NCBI GenBank assembly: GCA_000751595.1
Contig: CCMH01000013.1
Span: 1-64,000, forward strand
Source of the DNA: Weeksella massiliensis
GTDB lineage: Bacteria > Bacteroidota > Bacteroidia > Flavobacteriales > Weeksellaceae
Direction of reading: 5' to 3'
DNA: 64,000 nt
Of the stretch, positions 51,260 through 61,424 are shown one piece after another. Every line of letters begins with the position of its first letter. Within the stretch, counting starts at the first letter, position 1. Under the pieces are notes generated by a model that ran no database searches, was not told where the DNA came from, and worked only from the letters and a program-made list of their open reading frames with translations. The position numbers were made by a program, and so were the translations under genes.

Positions 51260-52777
51260 TTGTCATCAAATAAAACAATAGCAAAAAACACCATGTTCCT
51301 GTATTTTAGGATGTTCCTAATTATGGGCATTACTCTATATACCTCACGGATAGTGTTACGCGAGTTAGGAGTGTCAGATTATGGTATTTATAATTTGGTA
51401 GGAGGTTTTGTTGCTATGTTAGGCTTTTTTAATGCTGCCATGTCTTCTGCAACACAACGATATCTATCTTTTGATATCGGAAAAGGAGATCATGTTCAAC
51501 TGAAAAAAACATTTAGTGCTACTTTATCAATTCATATATTCATTGCAGTTATTGGGTTACTTTTAGCGGAAACCATTGGTTTGTGGTATGTAAATAATAA
51601 GCTAAATTTTCCTGAAGATAGAATGTACGCAGTGAATGTAGTATATCAATTTTCGGTATTAACGTTTTTGTTAAGCATTATACAAGTGCCATATAATGCT
51701 TTAATCATCGCTAGAGAAAGAATGAAAATCTACGCCTATGTTAGTATTTTAGAGGCCATACTAAAACTATTGATAGTTTTCTTCTTAGTTTTTTTTGGAT
51801 CTGATAAGCTAATAACATACGCTATTTTAACCTTTTGTGTTGCCCTTTTGATTAGAGTAATTTATCAGGTTTATTGCAGAAGAGAGTTTGAAGAAAGTAA
51901 ATATCACTTCCATTATGATAAGCAATATTTCGGTGAACTTATTAGCTATTCAGGTTGGAATTTGTTTGGGAATATTGCTGCGGTAGCCAAAGGGCAAGGA
52001 GTTAATATTGTGTTGAATTTATTTTTTGGCACAGTTGTCAATGCAGCTTATGGGATTACAAATCAAGTTTTTAGTGCAGTAAATATGTTTGTGAGTAATT
52101 TTCAATTAGCGTTAAATCCACAAATTATTAAGAGTTACTCGCAAGGGAATATAGAACAGTCACAATATTTAATCTCTCAAGGTTCTAAGTTTTCTTTTTA
52201 CCTAATGTTAATAATTGTTAGCCCTATAGTATTAAATGTTGATTTTATATTAGAAACATGGTTAGTGAATCCACCTGAGTATACGACCATTTTTGTGCAA
52301 TTATGTCTGTTAAATATATTAATAGATTGTTTGTCGGGTACATTAATGACGGGTGCACAAGCAACAGGTAAAATTAAATGGTATCAGATTGTAGTTGGTA
52401 CTTTAGTGTTTTTGAATTTACCGATTAGTTACCTAGTCCTAAAATTAGGCTACAAGCCCTATTCTGTTTATGGAGTTAGTATTTTTATTTCTATAATTAC
52501 TCTACAGTTTAGGTTGTATTTTTTAAATAATGTGATGAATTTTAATATCATCAAATATATCAAAGAAGTGATACTTAGAGTTATTATTTTATCAATTATA
52601 ACAATAGGTTTATTCATGCTTCTTTATAATACTCAGCTTATAAATCAAGTAATAGGTGATTTTATTTTGAAATCACTCATCATGATTATTTTCATAGTGG
52701 GCAGTGTTTTAATTATCGGCTTGAATAAACAAGAACGTAAATTAATCTTCAACTTTATAAATAAAATTAGACAATGA
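51260..52777 (+). CDS. Wzx-type oligosaccharide flippase
   Basis: A 505-residue membrane protein with about fourteen hydrophobic segments and the N-terminal pattern NTMFLYFRMFLIMGITLYTS, then RELGVSDYGIYNLVGG, standard for polysaccharide biosynthesis flippases. The frame begins at a TTG (51260, SSNKTIAKNT), which fits homologues better than the ATG at 51293. It overlaps the next gene by 4 bases. This is the second flippase of the window and serves the second glycan. Confidence 0.88.
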   Translation: MSSNKTIAKNTMFLYFRMFLIMGITLYTSRIVLRELGVSDYGIYNLVGGFVAMLGFFNAAMSSATQRYLSFDIGKGDHVQLKKTFSATLSIHIFIAVIGLLLAETIGLWYVNNKLNFPEDRMYAVNVVYQFSVLTFLLSIIQVPYNALIIARERMKIYAYVSILEAILKLLIVFFLVFFGSDKLITYAILTFCVALLIRVIYQVYCRREFEESKYHFHYDKQYFGELISYSGWNLFGNIAAVAKGQGVNIVLNLFFGTVVNAAYGITNQVFSAVNMFVSNFQLALNPQIIKSYSQGNIEQSQYLISQGSKFSFYLMLIIVSPIVLNVDFILETWLVNPPEYTTIFVQLCLLNILIDCLSGTLMTGAQATGKIKWYQIVVGTLVFLNLPISYLVLKLGYKPYSVYGVSIFISIITLQFRLYFLNNVMNFNIIKYIKEVILRVIILSIITIGLFMLLYNTQLINQVIGDFILKSLIMIIFIVGSVLIIGLNKQERKLIFNFINKIRQ

Positions 52778-54102
52778 AATACACAATTAAAGATATAGTA
52801 ACTAATGACCTATGTGTTGGTTGTGGGATATGTACATCAGCGTCTAAATCATCTAAAATGAATTGGAATGATGAAGGTTTTTTAGTTCCCATTTTAGATG
52901 ATTCATTTAGCGAAAATGCAATTAAACTTTGTCCATTTAATCCTAATCCAGAAAAAGAAGTAAAAGATGAAGATGTATTGGCAGATGCATTATTTCCATC
53001 ATCTAAACAAAAGGATTTCAAAATGGGTAGGTTCGAGAATACGTATGCTGGGTTTTCAAATGAATATAGAAAAACTTCATCGTCTGGTGGAATTGCAACA
53101 TTTGTTTTCGAAAAATTACTTAAAGATAAAATTGTTGACCATTTATTCATTGTAAAAGAAATAAATGGAACGTATCAATACCAATGGTTTGATAACTTTG
53201 TGAATATTAAAAAAATATCGAAAACACGTTATATTCCTGTAACAATGGAGGATTTATTCAAAGAAATAGATTCTAAAGAAGGAAAAGTTGCTGTATCAGG
53301 TGTTGCTTGTTTTATTAAAGCAATACGTTTAAAACAACATTATAATCCTCAGTATAAAGAAAAAATCCCGTTTTTAGTCGGTATTATTTGTGGAGGTCTT
53401 AAAAGTCGATTTTTTACAGATTTCCTAGCACAATCGGCAGGCATAGAAGGAAAATACTCGAAACAGGAATATAGAATAAAAGATGAGAAGTCTTCAGCTT
53501 CTGATTATTCTTTCGGAGCATATAATTCACATAAAGAGTTTCATCAATTAAAGATGAGAACAGTAGGTGATATGTGGGGAACCGGTCTGTTCAAAGCAAA
53601 TGCTTGTGACTTCTGTGATGACGTTACAACTGAGTTAGCAGATATTTCCTTGGGTGATGCTTGGTTACCAGAGTACAATGAAGAAGGATTGGGTAATAGT
53701 GTTATTATTACACGATCTAAATTAGCGGATAGTTTGATAACAAAAGGTATAGATAACAATGAGTTATCCGTAAAGAAAGTAACAAAGGAAAAAATTATAC
53801 AGTCACAAAATGCAAGTTTTAAACATAGACAAAAAGCATTAAAATATAGATTGAGAAAATATGATTACTCTAATCTAGAAAAAAGAAAACGTTTCTTAGA
53901 TAATATCCCTTTTGAATTTAAAGTTGTGCAAGAGATGAGAAGAAAAACAAGAAAGAATAGTCTAGTGTTTTGGAAAAATAATAAAACTGTTACAGTTTTC
54001 GTAAAGAAGATGGCGCTAGATTTGAAAAAGCTTGCAAAAAAAACAAAGTATTATCATTATATCCAGTCCATAAAAAGAAAACTAAAGTTAAAAACAATTT
54101 AA
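52774..54102 (+). CDS. Coenzyme F420 hydrogenase/dehydrogenase beta-subunit-like protein
   Basis: A 442-residue protein with an N-terminal iron-sulfur site (C14, C17, C20 in CVGCGIC, and C53-P54) and an FrhB/FdhB C-terminal region with KFENTYAGFS-like, SSGGIATFVFEKLL and SLGDAWLPEYNEEG segments. The organism group is not known to use F420, so it probably uses another flavin; its substrate is unknown. The stop codon abuts the ATG of the pyruvyltransferase gene, a pairing seen in many exopolysaccharide loci. Confidence 0.85.
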   Translation: MKYTIKDIVTNDLCVGCGICTSASKSSKMNWNDEGFLVPILDDSFSENAIKLCPFNPNPEKEVKDEDVLADALFPSSKQKDFKMGRFENTYAGFSNEYRKTSSSGGIATFVFEKLLKDKIVDHLFIVKEINGTYQYQWFDNFVNIKKISKTRYIPVTMEDLFKEIDSKEGKVAVSGVACFIKAIRLKQHYNPQYKEKIPFLVGIICGGLKSRFFTDFLAQSAGIEGKYSKQEYRIKDEKSSASDYSFGAYNSHKEFHQLKMRTVGDMWGTGLFKANACDFCDDVTTELADISLGDAWLPEYNEEGLGNSVIITRSKLADSLITKGIDNNELSVKKVTKEKIIQSQNASFKHRQKALKYRLRKYDYSNLEKRKRFLDNIPFEFKVVQEMRRKTRKNSLVFWKNNKTVTVFVKKMALDLKKLAKKTKYYHYIQSIKRKLKLKTI

Positions 54103-55227
54103 ATGAAAAAAATAGGAATACTTACCCAACCACTGCATGATAATTATGGAGGTTTGTTACAAGCATTGGCTCTTTCGAAAAAGTTAGAGGAATTAGGGCA
54201 TTATCCTTATATTATAAACAGACGTTCGGGGCACTCAAATAATATTAGAAAGTTTCTTTCTAATATTAAAAGAAAAATAACGGGAAGTAAACGCTATATT
54301 CCAACACCTTCTGAGCGAGCGATTATTTCAAAACATACGATAGCATTTAGGAATAAATATTTTCCAAATTTAACCCCAGAAATTTTAACTAATAAAAAGT
54401 TACAAGAGTTAAATAAACAAAATTTTAATGCTTTTGTGGTAGGAAGTGATCAATGTTGGCGGCCGAGATATTCTCCTAACATATTTAACTTTTTTTTAGA
54501 TTTTGCTAAAGACCAACCAAATATTAAGCGTATCGCTTATGCGGCATCTTTCGGAACAGCTGAATGGGAATTTACGCCAGAACAAACGGCTATTTCTAAA
54601 GAATTAGTTCAGAAGTTTGATGCAGTTTCAGTAAGAGAAGATTCAGCTATTGAGTTATGTATAAAGCACCTCAATAAACAAGCAATACATGTCTTAGATC
54701 CTACCATGCTATGGGACAAATCATTTTATAATAACTTAGTGAATTCAGAAGACGTCGATGATAATGATGGGAACTTTAAAGCGTATGTTTTAGATAAAAA
54801 TGAAGAAAAATCAAATACGATAAAATATTTAGAAGAAACTTTAAGTCTAAAAACATTTGAAGTGATGCCTTCTAAAAGATTAAGTACTGAAAAGCCAGAT
54901 AATTTAATAGATTTTCAATATCCCTCACCCTTACAATGGCTAAAAGGATATCAAGACGCTAAATTTGTGGTTGCAGACTCATTTCATGGTATTGTTTTTT
55001 CTATTTTATATAATATTCCTTTTTTAGCAATTGGAAACGAAAAAAGAGGATTAGCTCGTTTTACATCTTTATTAAAAATGTTTCAATTAGAAGAAAGACT
55101 AATAGTGAATTTATCTAAAGAGAACATTGATTATGTTCTAAATAAAGAAATTGACTGGCAAAAAGTTAATAATATCTTGGAGGTTAAAAGAAAAGAGTCA
55201 ATAGACTTTTTAGCAAATAACTTATAA
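54103..55227 (+). CDS. Polysaccharide pyruvyltransferase-family protein
   Basis: A 374-residue GT-B-like enzyme that by family adds a pyruvate ketal from phosphoenolpyruvate to a glycan sugar. It has GILTQPLHDNYGGLLQALAL at the start, VVGSDQCWRPRYSPN, YAASFG, SVREDSAIELC and the ADSFHGIVFSILYNIPF block, all characteristic. It is translationally adjacent to the F420-beta-like gene. Pyruvyl groups would add negative charge to the glycan. Confidence 0.9.
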   Translation: MKKIGILTQPLHDNYGGLLQALALSKKLEELGHYPYIINRRSGHSNNIRKFLSNIKRKITGSKRYIPTPSERAIISKHTIAFRNKYFPNLTPEILTNKKLQELNKQNFNAFVVGSDQCWRPRYSPNIFNFFLDFAKDQPNIKRIAYAASFGTAEWEFTPEQTAISKELVQKFDAVSVREDSAIELCIKHLNKQAIHVLDPTMLWDKSFYNNLVNSEDVDDNDGNFKAYVLDKNEEKSNTIKYLEETLSLKTFEVMPSKRLSTEKPDNLIDFQYPSPLQWLKGYQDAKFVVADSFHGIVFSILYNIPFLAIGNEKRGLARFTSLLKMFQLEERLIVNLSKENIDYVLNKEIDWQKVNNILEVKRKESIDFLANNL

Positions 55228-55228
55228 T

Positions 55229-56041
55229 ATGTTCTCAGTAGTAATCCCTTTATATAACAAAGAGCTAAGTGTTACAAATACTATAAATTCAGTTTTAAAT
55301 CAAACTTTTAAAGAGTTTGAAATTATTATTGTTAACGACGGATCAACAGATAATAGTTTGGCTGTCGTACAAAAGTTTAATGATCCACGTATCAAAATTA
55401 TCGATAAGTCTAATGGTGGTGTATCAAGTGCGAGAAATAGAGGAATAGAGGAAACAAAATATGAATGGATTTGTTTCTTAGATGCTGATGATTTGTGGGA
55501 TGAAAACCATTTATCTGTTTTAAATGACATGATCAATCTTCACACTGAAAATAAGGTTTTTTGTACTTCATATATAAGAAGTAATCAAATGTTACCTACT
55601 TTCCAAGATGCAAGTATAATTGTAATTGAAGACTATTTTAAAGAAGCAATCAAGGGACATTTTTTTTGGACTAGTGTAGCTTGTATTCATATAAGTGTTT
55701 TTGATAATGTAGGGTATTTTGTCGTTAATCTTAATCGAGGAGAGGACTTGGAATTATGGACTCGCATTGGAAGAGAATATTCTTTTATTAAATCAAAATT
55801 AGTTACTGCTACATATAGAGTTGAAGCAGAAAATAGAAGTGATTTAAGTATTAATCTAAAGAATAGTAGAATTTACAATTATAATTTTGAAGAGTGTAAA
55901 AATCATTCTGAATTTTTGTACTATCAAAAGACAATTATAGTTAGTCTAAGAAAATTTATTAAAAAGAAACAATTTAAAAAATTTTGGGTATTATTAAAAA
56001 AGCATTATAAATATATACCCATTATCAAAATTTTTAAATAA
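55229..56041 (+). CDS. GT2-family glycosyltransferase
   Basis: A 270-residue GT-A inverting glycosyltransferase with VVIPLYNKELSVTNTINS, VNDGSTDNS, SSARNRGIEE and the DADDLW metal-binding motif (near residue 90), then an NRGEDLELWTRI acceptor-side segment. It starts 1 base after the preceding stop. Sugar unknown. Confidence 0.92.
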   Translation: MFSVVIPLYNKELSVTNTINSVLNQTFKEFEIIIVNDGSTDNSLAVVQKFNDPRIKIIDKSNGGVSSARNRGIEETKYEWICFLDADDLWDENHLSVLNDMINLHTENKVFCTSYIRSNQMLPTFQDASIIVIEDYFKEAIKGHFFWTSVACIHISVFDNVGYFVVNLNRGEDLELWTRIGREYSFIKSKLVTATYRVEAENRSDLSINLKNSRIYNYNFEECKNHSEFLYYQKTIIVSLRKFIKKKQFKKFWVLLKKHYKYIPIIKIFK

Positions 56042-56054
56042 TTATTTAGTTAAT

Positions 56055-57179
56055 ATGAAAATACTGATTACAGGAGACTTTGTTATCAATAAAAATTATA
56101 CATCAAAGCAAGTAAGTAAGGAAGTAGTCGATCTTTTTACTCAATCAGATTACAATATAGTAAATTTAGAAGCACCTGTTACTGAAAGTAATTCAAGAAT
56201 ACTTAAAACTGGTCCTCATCTCAAGTCAGATAAGAAATCAACTCAAGAACTTCTTAAAACTTTACAAATTGATTTATGTACTTTAGCTAATAACCATGTA
56301 TTAGATTACGATGAACAGGGTGTTATTGATACAATAAATTTTTGTAAAGCAAACAATATTCAAACAGTTGGTGCTGGTAAAAATTTAATTGAAGCATCCA
56401 AAGTGTTTTATAAACAATTTCCAGATTTTAAAATAGCTATTATTAATGTTGCAGAAAATGAATGGTCTTCAGCTTCTAATACATCAGCAGGATCAAATGG
56501 GATGGATTTAATTGAAAACACGAAGCAAATACAAAAAGCTAAAAAAGAATGTGATTTGGTATTTGTGATTGTTCATGGCGGACATGAATATTATAATTTA
56601 CCTAGTCCAAGAATGCAAAAACAATATCGTTTCTATATTGATAATGGTGCCGATTTGGTTGTCGGCCATCATACACATTGCATTAGTGGAATGGAGATTT
56701 ATAAGAATAAACCGATTTATTATAGTCTAGGTAATTTTTTATTTACTAATGTGTCAAATTATGATGATTGGTATTTGGGATTGATTTTGGAAATAAATAT
56801 TGAGAAAAGTATTTTAAAAACAAAAGTTATCCCTGTTATCCAAGAAAGAAATGAATTTGATTTAAAACTACCAGACTCTCATAAATCTAAAAACATTTTA
56901 AAAAGATTTTATGATTATAATTCAATAATTAATGATGATGATTTATTAAAAGAAAATTGGGAAAATTATATAATAAAGGAAAGTGAATTATATTTGATGA
57001 GATGGTCACCTGTCTCTTTTATAAAAAATAAATATATAAGAGCATTGATAAATAAATTAGGAATTAAAATATCTTCCAATAAAGGATTAATTCTTTTACT
57101 AAATCTAATTCGTTGTGAAGCACATAGTGATTTATCAAAAGATGTAATAAAAAAATATATTTATAGAAATAATTCCTAA
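56055..57179 (+). CDS. CapA-family (PGA_cap) metallophosphatase-like protein
   Basis: A 374-residue protein of the CapA/PgsA calcineurin-like family: GDFVINKNY, NLEAPVT, LANNHVLDYDEQG, VHGGHEYYNLPS and VVGHHTHCISGMEIYKNKP, which carry the metal-binding residues. There is no signal peptide or membrane anchor, unlike Bacillus CapA. In glycan loci such proteins are uncharacterised; poly-gamma-glutamate synthesis is unlikely without capB and capC genes. Confidence 0.85.
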   Translation: MKILITGDFVINKNYTSKQVSKEVVDLFTQSDYNIVNLEAPVTESNSRILKTGPHLKSDKKSTQELLKTLQIDLCTLANNHVLDYDEQGVIDTINFCKANNIQTVGAGKNLIEASKVFYKQFPDFKIAIINVAENEWSSASNTSAGSNGMDLIENTKQIQKAKKECDLVFVIVHGGHEYYNLPSPRMQKQYRFYIDNGADLVVGHHTHCISGMEIYKNKPIYYSLGNFLFTNVSNYDDWYLGLILEINIEKSILKTKVIPVIQERNEFDLKLPDSHKSKNILKRFYDYNSIINDDDLLKENWENYIIKESELYLMRWSPVSFIKNKYIRALINKLGIKISSNKGLILLLNLIRCEAHSDLSKDVIKKYIYRNNS

Positions 57180-57189
57180 ATTATAATTT

Positions 57190-58344
57190 ATGAAAAATGA
57201 TAAAATAACATTAAATGTGTTAGTATTGTTTATTATTATATATTTTGCACAAGGTGTTATTATTCAACAGGGTTCAATAATTTCACAAATTTCATTATTT
57301 ATTATAATTGTAATTTCAATCAAGTATTTCATCAAAGCTTTACTTTTAAATACTCCTAAATCTTTATTTTTTAATTTATGGACTACATTGTTTCTTTCAA
57401 ATATTTTAATTTACATTTTTACTGCAGAATTTTCAAATAGCTTGCATTTTAGTAAGTTAAAAGGTTTATTGATAATAGCTCTGCCTTTTTATTCTTTTTA
57501 TTACTTATCCTATATGAATATTGTAAAACCAAAACATTTTAAATGGATGTTTTATTTCATATTACCAATTGCTATTATACAATTTAATATAGAAAAAAAT
57601 TTAATATTAATGCAGCGAGATTGGACAGATAATGTTGTAAATAATCTAGCTTATTTTTTTGTATTTCTAATTCCATATCTTTATTTTTTTGTAAATAATA
57701 AGATTATTTCATTTTTTTTTGCGACAATACTCATGTTTTTTATTATTCAAGGATCAAAAAGAGGGGCAATTATTTCTGGATTTTTAGCAATTACCATTTT
57801 TATATATAGCTTACTTAAAAACATTGATAAAAAACATAGAATAAAAAGTTATTTTACTATAGGAATTATTTTCTCATTAATGATTTATTTCGCTTTTGAT
57901 TTAGTACATAAAAATGAATTTTTATTATCACGTTTAGATAGTGTTTCAGAAGGTAATTTTAGTGGTAGAGATATAATCTATAAAAATATATTTAATAGTT
58001 GGTATAATTCAAATAAAATATTAAATATTCTTTTGGGTTTTGGTTTTGGATCAGCATTAATATTAAGCAAAACTGGTAATTGGGCTCACAATGATTGGTT
58101 AGAAAGTCTGGCTGGCTTCGGATTAATAGGGGTTGTTATTTATTTACTATTAATTGTCTCTGCATTAAAAATCCCTTTTTATAGTAAATGGGATATAGAC
58201 AAAAAACTTATGTTTTTTACAATTATGATTATATGGATTTCTACAACTTTTTTTTCAATGAATTATTATAATGCAACATATTCTTTTTTTCAATTTATTC
58301 TTCTTGGTTATTTAGTAGGAATTAATTCAAAAAAAATTAAATAG
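57190..58344 (+). CDS. Wzy-like O-antigen polymerase/ligase family membrane protein
   Basis: A 384-residue polytopic protein with about ten hydrophobic segments and a soluble loop containing GFGFGSALILSK and HNDWLESLAGFGLIG, the Wzy_C-like pattern. It also has SRLDSVSEGNFSGRDIIY just before it. This is probably the polymerase of the second locus. The coding sequence is strongly AT-rich. Confidence 0.78.
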   Translation: MKNDKITLNVLVLFIIIYFAQGVIIQQGSIISQISLFIIIVISIKYFIKALLLNTPKSLFFNLWTTLFLSNILIYIFTAEFSNSLHFSKLKGLLIIALPFYSFYYLSYMNIVKPKHFKWMFYFILPIAIIQFNIEKNLILMQRDWTDNVVNNLAYFFVFLIPYLYFFVNNKIISFFFATILMFFIIQGSKRGAIISGFLAITIFIYSLLKNIDKKHRIKSYFTIGIIFSLMIYFAFDLVHKNEFLLSRLDSVSEGNFSGRDIIYKNIFNSWYNSNKILNILLGFGFGSALILSKTGNWAHNDWLESLAGFGLIGVVIYLLLIVSALKIPFYSKWDIDKKLMFFTIMIIWISTTFFSMNYYNATYSFFQFILLGYLVGINSKKIK

Positions 58345-58361
58345 TTTAAAATCTAAAAAAA

Positions 58362-59291
58362 ATGATAAATATATTTTTCAGAAAACTGAACACAGTTATT
58401 AAAGAGCCTAAGTGGTTGCTAATAAGGTTGTTGGTAAATATTTCACCTTTATTAAGTGATGAGTTATATCTAAAGTTATTATTCCCATTACGTACTGGTT
58501 ACAAACTAAATTTAACAAATCCAATTACTTTTAATGAAAAATTACAATGGTTAAAAATAAATTTTCGTATACCATTAATGACAATTATGGTAGATAAATA
58601 TGAAGCAAAAAAATATACGAGTAAAATTCTAGGAGATGAATACATAGTTAAAACTTACGGTGTTTGGGATGATTTTGACCAAATAGATATTAAGAATTTA
58701 CCTAATAAATTTGTGTTGAAGACAACTCATGACTCCGGAGGAGTAGTTATATGCAGAGATAAAAATGTTTTAGATATAACAAATGCAAGGGTTAAATTAA
58801 ATAAACATTTAAGTACAAAAAATTATTTTATAACTAGAGAATGGCCATATAAAAATATTAAACCTAAAATTATGGCAGAAGAATTACTTGAAGATTCAAT
58901 TAAAGGAGATTTATGGGATTATAAATTTTATTGTTTTAATGGTATACCTAAAGTAATGTATATTTCAATGGGAAGACAAGGTAAACACGTGCCTTTTTAT
59001 TTTTATGATATGAATTTTAAATTATTAAATATAGAAAGACCAAACCATGAAATTCTACCGAAAGTTATAGACAAGCCTGAATGTTGGGATGAAATGATAG
59101 AGTTAGCAAAAAAAGCTTCCGAAGGATTTCCTCATTTAAGGGTTGATTTTTATTATGTAAACGGTAAGATTCTTTCAGGAGAATATACTTTTTTTCAAGG
59201 TGGTGGGATGATGCCTTTTCTTCCTTCCAGTTGGGATGAAAAATTAGGAAGTTGGATAAATTTAAACGAAATAGAAAATGATTGTTTTTAG
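58362..59291 (+). CDS. TupA-like ATP-grasp protein
   Basis: A 309-residue protein of the ATP-grasp TupA family seen in teichuronopeptide and polysaccharide loci. It has NPITFNEKLQWLKI, the nucleotide-binding KYEAKKYTSKILG and FVLKTTHDSGGVVIC, IMAEELLED, DYKFYCFNGIPKVMYI and RVDFYYVNGKILSGEYTFF. It may ligate an amino acid or similar to a uronic acid carboxyl group, which would fit the two uronate dehydrogenases here (inference). It overlaps the next gene by 14 bases. Confidence 0.82.
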   Translation: MINIFFRKLNTVIKEPKWLLIRLLVNISPLLSDELYLKLLFPLRTGYKLNLTNPITFNEKLQWLKINFRIPLMTIMVDKYEAKKYTSKILGDEYIVKTYGVWDDFDQIDIKNLPNKFVLKTTHDSGGVVICRDKNVLDITNARVKLNKHLSTKNYFITREWPYKNIKPKIMAEELLEDSIKGDLWDYKFYCFNGIPKVMYISMGRQGKHVPFYFYDMNFKLLNIERPNHEILPKVIDKPECWDEMIELAKKASEGFPHLRVDFYYVNGKILSGEYTFFQGGGMMPFLPSSWDEKLGSWINLNEIENDCF

Positions 59292-60318
59292 CCATAAAGA
59301 TGATAAAAGTGAGCACCTTAAACTAGCTTTACTTGAACTAAATATAAGAGCTGAAGCTCTTAAGTCTAGGCATCCAGTACTAGCCCCTTTTAATTTATTT
59401 AATTATATTTTAAAGGGTAAAAAGATAAAGGTATATGTTTTTAGGTATTTAAATGATTCAAATTCTTTGCTTTTAGCTATACTGAGAGTAATAGCTGAAT
59501 ATATGATTATAGTGTTCTCTAAAATATTCAATTTTGAAATTTGGTGGTTATGTCACAACGTAGATAAAGAAACTAATATGTTCTATCCAAAATTAACCAA
59601 TATTAGAAGAAATAATGTCGTAAGGAATTCAAAATATATTTTCACAACAAATGAATTATTAATAGATAAAGCAGAATCAATGTTTAAAAATAAAAAGATT
59701 GATTCATTATCTTTAGGATATATCGCGCAAGGTATTAATAATATAAAAAAAGACCCGAAAATTGAGGAAAATCTAATAAAATGGTTAGTCTCTCAATCAA
59801 AAAAATATGATAATAACGTAAAGTTTATTTTTTGTATTGGATCTCCAGCTCAAAAGTCTTTACATTTTAATTTAGTAAAAGGTTTTATTGAAGAGCTTAA
59901 TAATCAAAGTAAAGACTATAAGTGGTTTGCTATTGTTATTGGTGGCAAAACTTTAGAAAGTGATTATATATATAATATTCCATATAAAATTTCAATCAAT
60001 ATAGATATTGTTAAAAAATATGCTAATTATTATTATAGAATAATTGATGATTTTTCAATTTCCTATACTATATATGAAGCATCCGTATATAAGATTCCAA
60101 TAATCACAGAAAATTTCGGAATTTTACCAGAAATATTAAAAAAATATAATATTGGAATTGTACTGCATGATTATAACAATATTGAAGATGAAATAAACAA
60201 GTTTTCACAACAAAATGCAGGATATGAAAGTTTTTTAATGGATAACAATTGGGATATTGCAGCGAAAAAGATACAAAAATATTACAATTTAGTTAATGAT
60301 CCTACACATAACAAATGA
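59278..60318 (+). CDS. Putative GT-B glycosyltransferase, divergent
   Basis: A 346-residue protein without a strongly recognisable signature. A CHNVDKET turn near residue 95, an IFCIGSPAQKSLHFN strand start, and a C-terminal IYEASVYKIPIITENFGILPEIL segment (like the E-A-x-x-x-x-P-I motif of GT4 enzymes) suggest a GT-B fold. It overlaps both neighbours (14 and 23 bases) inside a glycan operon, which supports the call. Sugar unknown. Confidence 0.6.
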   Translation: MIVFSHKDDKSEHLKLALLELNIRAEALKSRHPVLAPFNLFNYILKGKKIKVYVFRYLNDSNSLLLAILRVIAEYMIIVFSKIFNFEIWWLCHNVDKETNMFYPKLTNIRRNNVVRNSKYIFTTNELLIDKAESMFKNKKIDSLSLGYIAQGINNIKKDPKIEENLIKWLVSQSKKYDNNVKFIFCIGSPAQKSLHFNLVKGFIEELNNQSKDYKWFAIVIGGKTLESDYIYNIPYKISINIDIVKKYANYYYRIIDDFSISYTIYEASVYKIPIITENFGILPEILKKYNIGIVLHDYNNIEDEINKFSQQNAGYESFLMDNNWDIAAKKIQKYYNLVNDPTHNK

Positions 60319-61423
60319 TTACTCTGGCTCTACAGTCTACATGAATTTAGTCAGAGAAATAGATGAATTGGGTATACAACAAATAGTGTATAACCCAATA
60401 AGAGAAGAAAAAAGAATTGGAAAAAATAAAATAAACTTTAAAGTTACCGACTCTAATATAATGTATAGCCTGATTCTGAATAATTTTACGGATCGTATTT
60501 TGTACAGAAAAAAAATACATAAGATTCTTAAAGATATAGAAGCAAAGGTAGATTTGTCAAAAATCACGTGTATCCATGCACATACATGGTATAGTGATGG
60601 AGGTGTAGCATATCTTCTATCCAAAAAATACAACATACCCTATATTGTTGCCATTCGAAATACAGACTTGAACTTGTTTTTCAAATATTTTATTCATGAA
60701 AGAAGTTTTGGTAAGAAAATTTTAGAAAGTGCGAAAAACATTATTACTATATCCGAAGTTTATAAAAATAGAGTGTTGTCTCAAAAATCATTATCAGATA
60801 GTATCTCAAAGATAAAATCTAATGTATTTGTAATACCTAATGGTGTAGACCCTTTTTGGTTAGAAAATAACACCTATAAAAATCAAAACTTAACTAATAG
60901 AAATTTTAAGTTACTTTTTATTGGGAATTTTAATCCAGGAAAAAACGTATTAAATCTAGTAAAAGCTGTAAATCTTATAAATCAAAATCAACCAAATACC
61001 TGCAGTTTAACTCTTGTTGGTGGTGGTGGTGGTGATCATAAAAAAATAATAGAAGAAATAAAAGGCAATCCAGTAATTTCTTTTGAAGGGAAAGTGACAG
61101 ATCAAAACGAATTACTTACCATATACAGAAATCATGATTTATTTGTGATGCCTTCTAGAGCGGAAACATTTGGTTTAGTATACATAGAAGCGATGTTGCA
61201 AGGTTTACCAATATTATACACAACCAATGAAGGAATTGATGGATTCTATATGGAAAATATTGGTGAGAAGGTAAGTAAAGAAGCAGATGTTAATGAAATA
61301 AAGCAAACATTAATGAGGGTGATGAAACACTATAATAGTTATGAGATCCCCATACAAAAACTAATTGAGAATCATGACTGGAAAAAGATAGTTATAAAAT
61401 ACATAAAGTTATATACCTCATAA
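60296..61423 (+). CDS. GT4-family glycosyltransferase
   Basis: A 375-residue retaining GT-B enzyme: HAHTWYSDGGVAYLLSKK in the N-terminal domain, IPNGVDPFW, KLLFIGNFNPGKNVLNL, LVGGGGGDHKKI, and VMPSRAETFGLVYIEAMLQG with the conserved ExFGxxxxEA signature near residue 290. The start ATG at 60296 lies inside the previous gene (23-base overlap). Confidence 0.9.
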   Translation: MILHITNDYSGSTVYMNLVREIDELGIQQIVYNPIREEKRIGKNKINFKVTDSNIMYSLILNNFTDRILYRKKIHKILKDIEAKVDLSKITCIHAHTWYSDGGVAYLLSKKYNIPYIVAIRNTDLNLFFKYFIHERSFGKKILESAKNIITISEVYKNRVLSQKSLSDSISKIKSNVFVIPNGVDPFWLENNTYKNQNLTNRNFKLLFIGNFNPGKNVLNLVKAVNLINQNQPNTCSLTLVGGGGGDHKKIIEEIKGNPVISFEGKVTDQNELLTIYRNHDLFVMPSRAETFGLVYIEAMLQGLPILYTTNEGIDGFYMENIGEKVSKEADVNEIKQTLMRVMKHYNSYEIPIQKLIENHDWKKIVIKYIKLYTS

Positions 61424-61424
61424 T

